From Helicobacteraceae bacterium (GTDB lineage: Bacteria; Campylobacterota; Campylobacteria; Campylobacterales; SZUA-545): 41,321 nucleotides of DNA. The notes beneath the pieces are model-generated. The model ran no database searches. It saw only the letters and a list, made by a program, of their open reading frames with translations, and was not told the DNA's origin. Positions 41,286-41,321 of this stretch are shown piece by piece. The DNA lies in NCBI GenBank assembly GCA_031260125.1, contig JAIRKM010000033.1, positions 1 through 41,321 on the forward strand, read 5' to 3'. Position 1 is the first letter of the stretch, and every line of letters begins with the position of its first letter. Made by a program: the position numbers and the translations under genes.

Positions 41286-41321
41286 ATGCCGGGCTTTATC
41301 ATCAACACGAACGTGAAAGCG
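41286..41321 (+). CDS. flagellin, first 12 codons (cut by right edge)
   Basis: ATG 41286 follows AAGGAGACGGAACA and encodes MPGFIINTNVKA. The F-x-INTNV pattern at residues 4-10 is the conserved N-terminus of flagellins (for example MGFRINTNVAAL in Campylobacter), which forms the D0 coiled coil and export signal. The FliA-type promoter upstream supports the call. Only 12 residues are visible, so which flagellin paralogue it is cannot be told. Confidence 0.82.
   Translation, partial: MPGFIINTNVKA

Overview
The window looks like a chromosomal segment of a Campylobacterota (Epsilonproteobacteria) bacterium. I base this on neighbourhoods I remember from Campylobacter and Helicobacter: peptidase U32 / DUF3972 / purE / glyQ; rnc-aroC; rplY-pth-YjgP/YjgQ permease; glcD next to a PgbA-type protein; and a pglB-pglA-galE N-glycosylation group. 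A flagellin start lies at the right edge. Base composition, judged by eye and not counted, is in the mid-50s % GC, high for this phylum, and the palindrome GCGATCGC is unusually frequent. I see no rRNA, tRNA, CRISPR array or insertion sequence, and no gene-free stretch longer than about 220 bases.

Layout. (1) 1-6785, minus strand: mntP, glgA and a DksA-like regulator, then two lipoproteins with Ig-like or propeller-like sequence and the N-terminal 408 residues of a large exported protein that runs off the left edge. (2) 6850-10753, plus strand: a small HMA metal chaperone, larC, an M48 lipoprotein protease and a HerA/DUF87-type ATPase. (3) 10931-14751: a DUF4190 membrane protein, then the U32, DUF3972, purE and glyQ neighbourhood. 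(4) 14925-18284: three predicted outer-membrane barrels, an LPP20-type lipoprotein and a YdjM-like membrane protein. (5) 18422-20192: aroC and rnc, divergent from a copper operon at 20281-27118 (HMA-SafE-cupredoxin fusion, DUF2318 protein, CopA, lipoprotein, OmpR-type regulator, histidine kinase). (6) 27261-34983: a 1077-residue exported protein behind a near-consensus sigma-54 promoter, then pglB, pglA and galE. (7) 34992-36466: an RRM protein, a tandem universal stress protein and a small membrane ORF. (8) 41120-36504, minus strand: a six-gene run rplY, pth, YjgP/YjgQ permease, PgbA_N protein, glcD and a FliF-tail-like protein. (9) 41286-41321: the first 12 codons of flagellin behind a sigma-28-type promoter.

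The strongest system-level signal is N-glycosylation. The large exported protein directly upstream of the oligosaccharyltransferase carries seven Campylobacter-type sequons (D/E-X-N-X-S/T). Its partial paralogue at the left edge carries two, and the two neighbouring lipoproteins carry four between them. The window therefore appears to hold both the transferase and a family of likely surface glycoproteins. The promoter sequences suggest that some of these proteins are expressed with the flagellar regulon.
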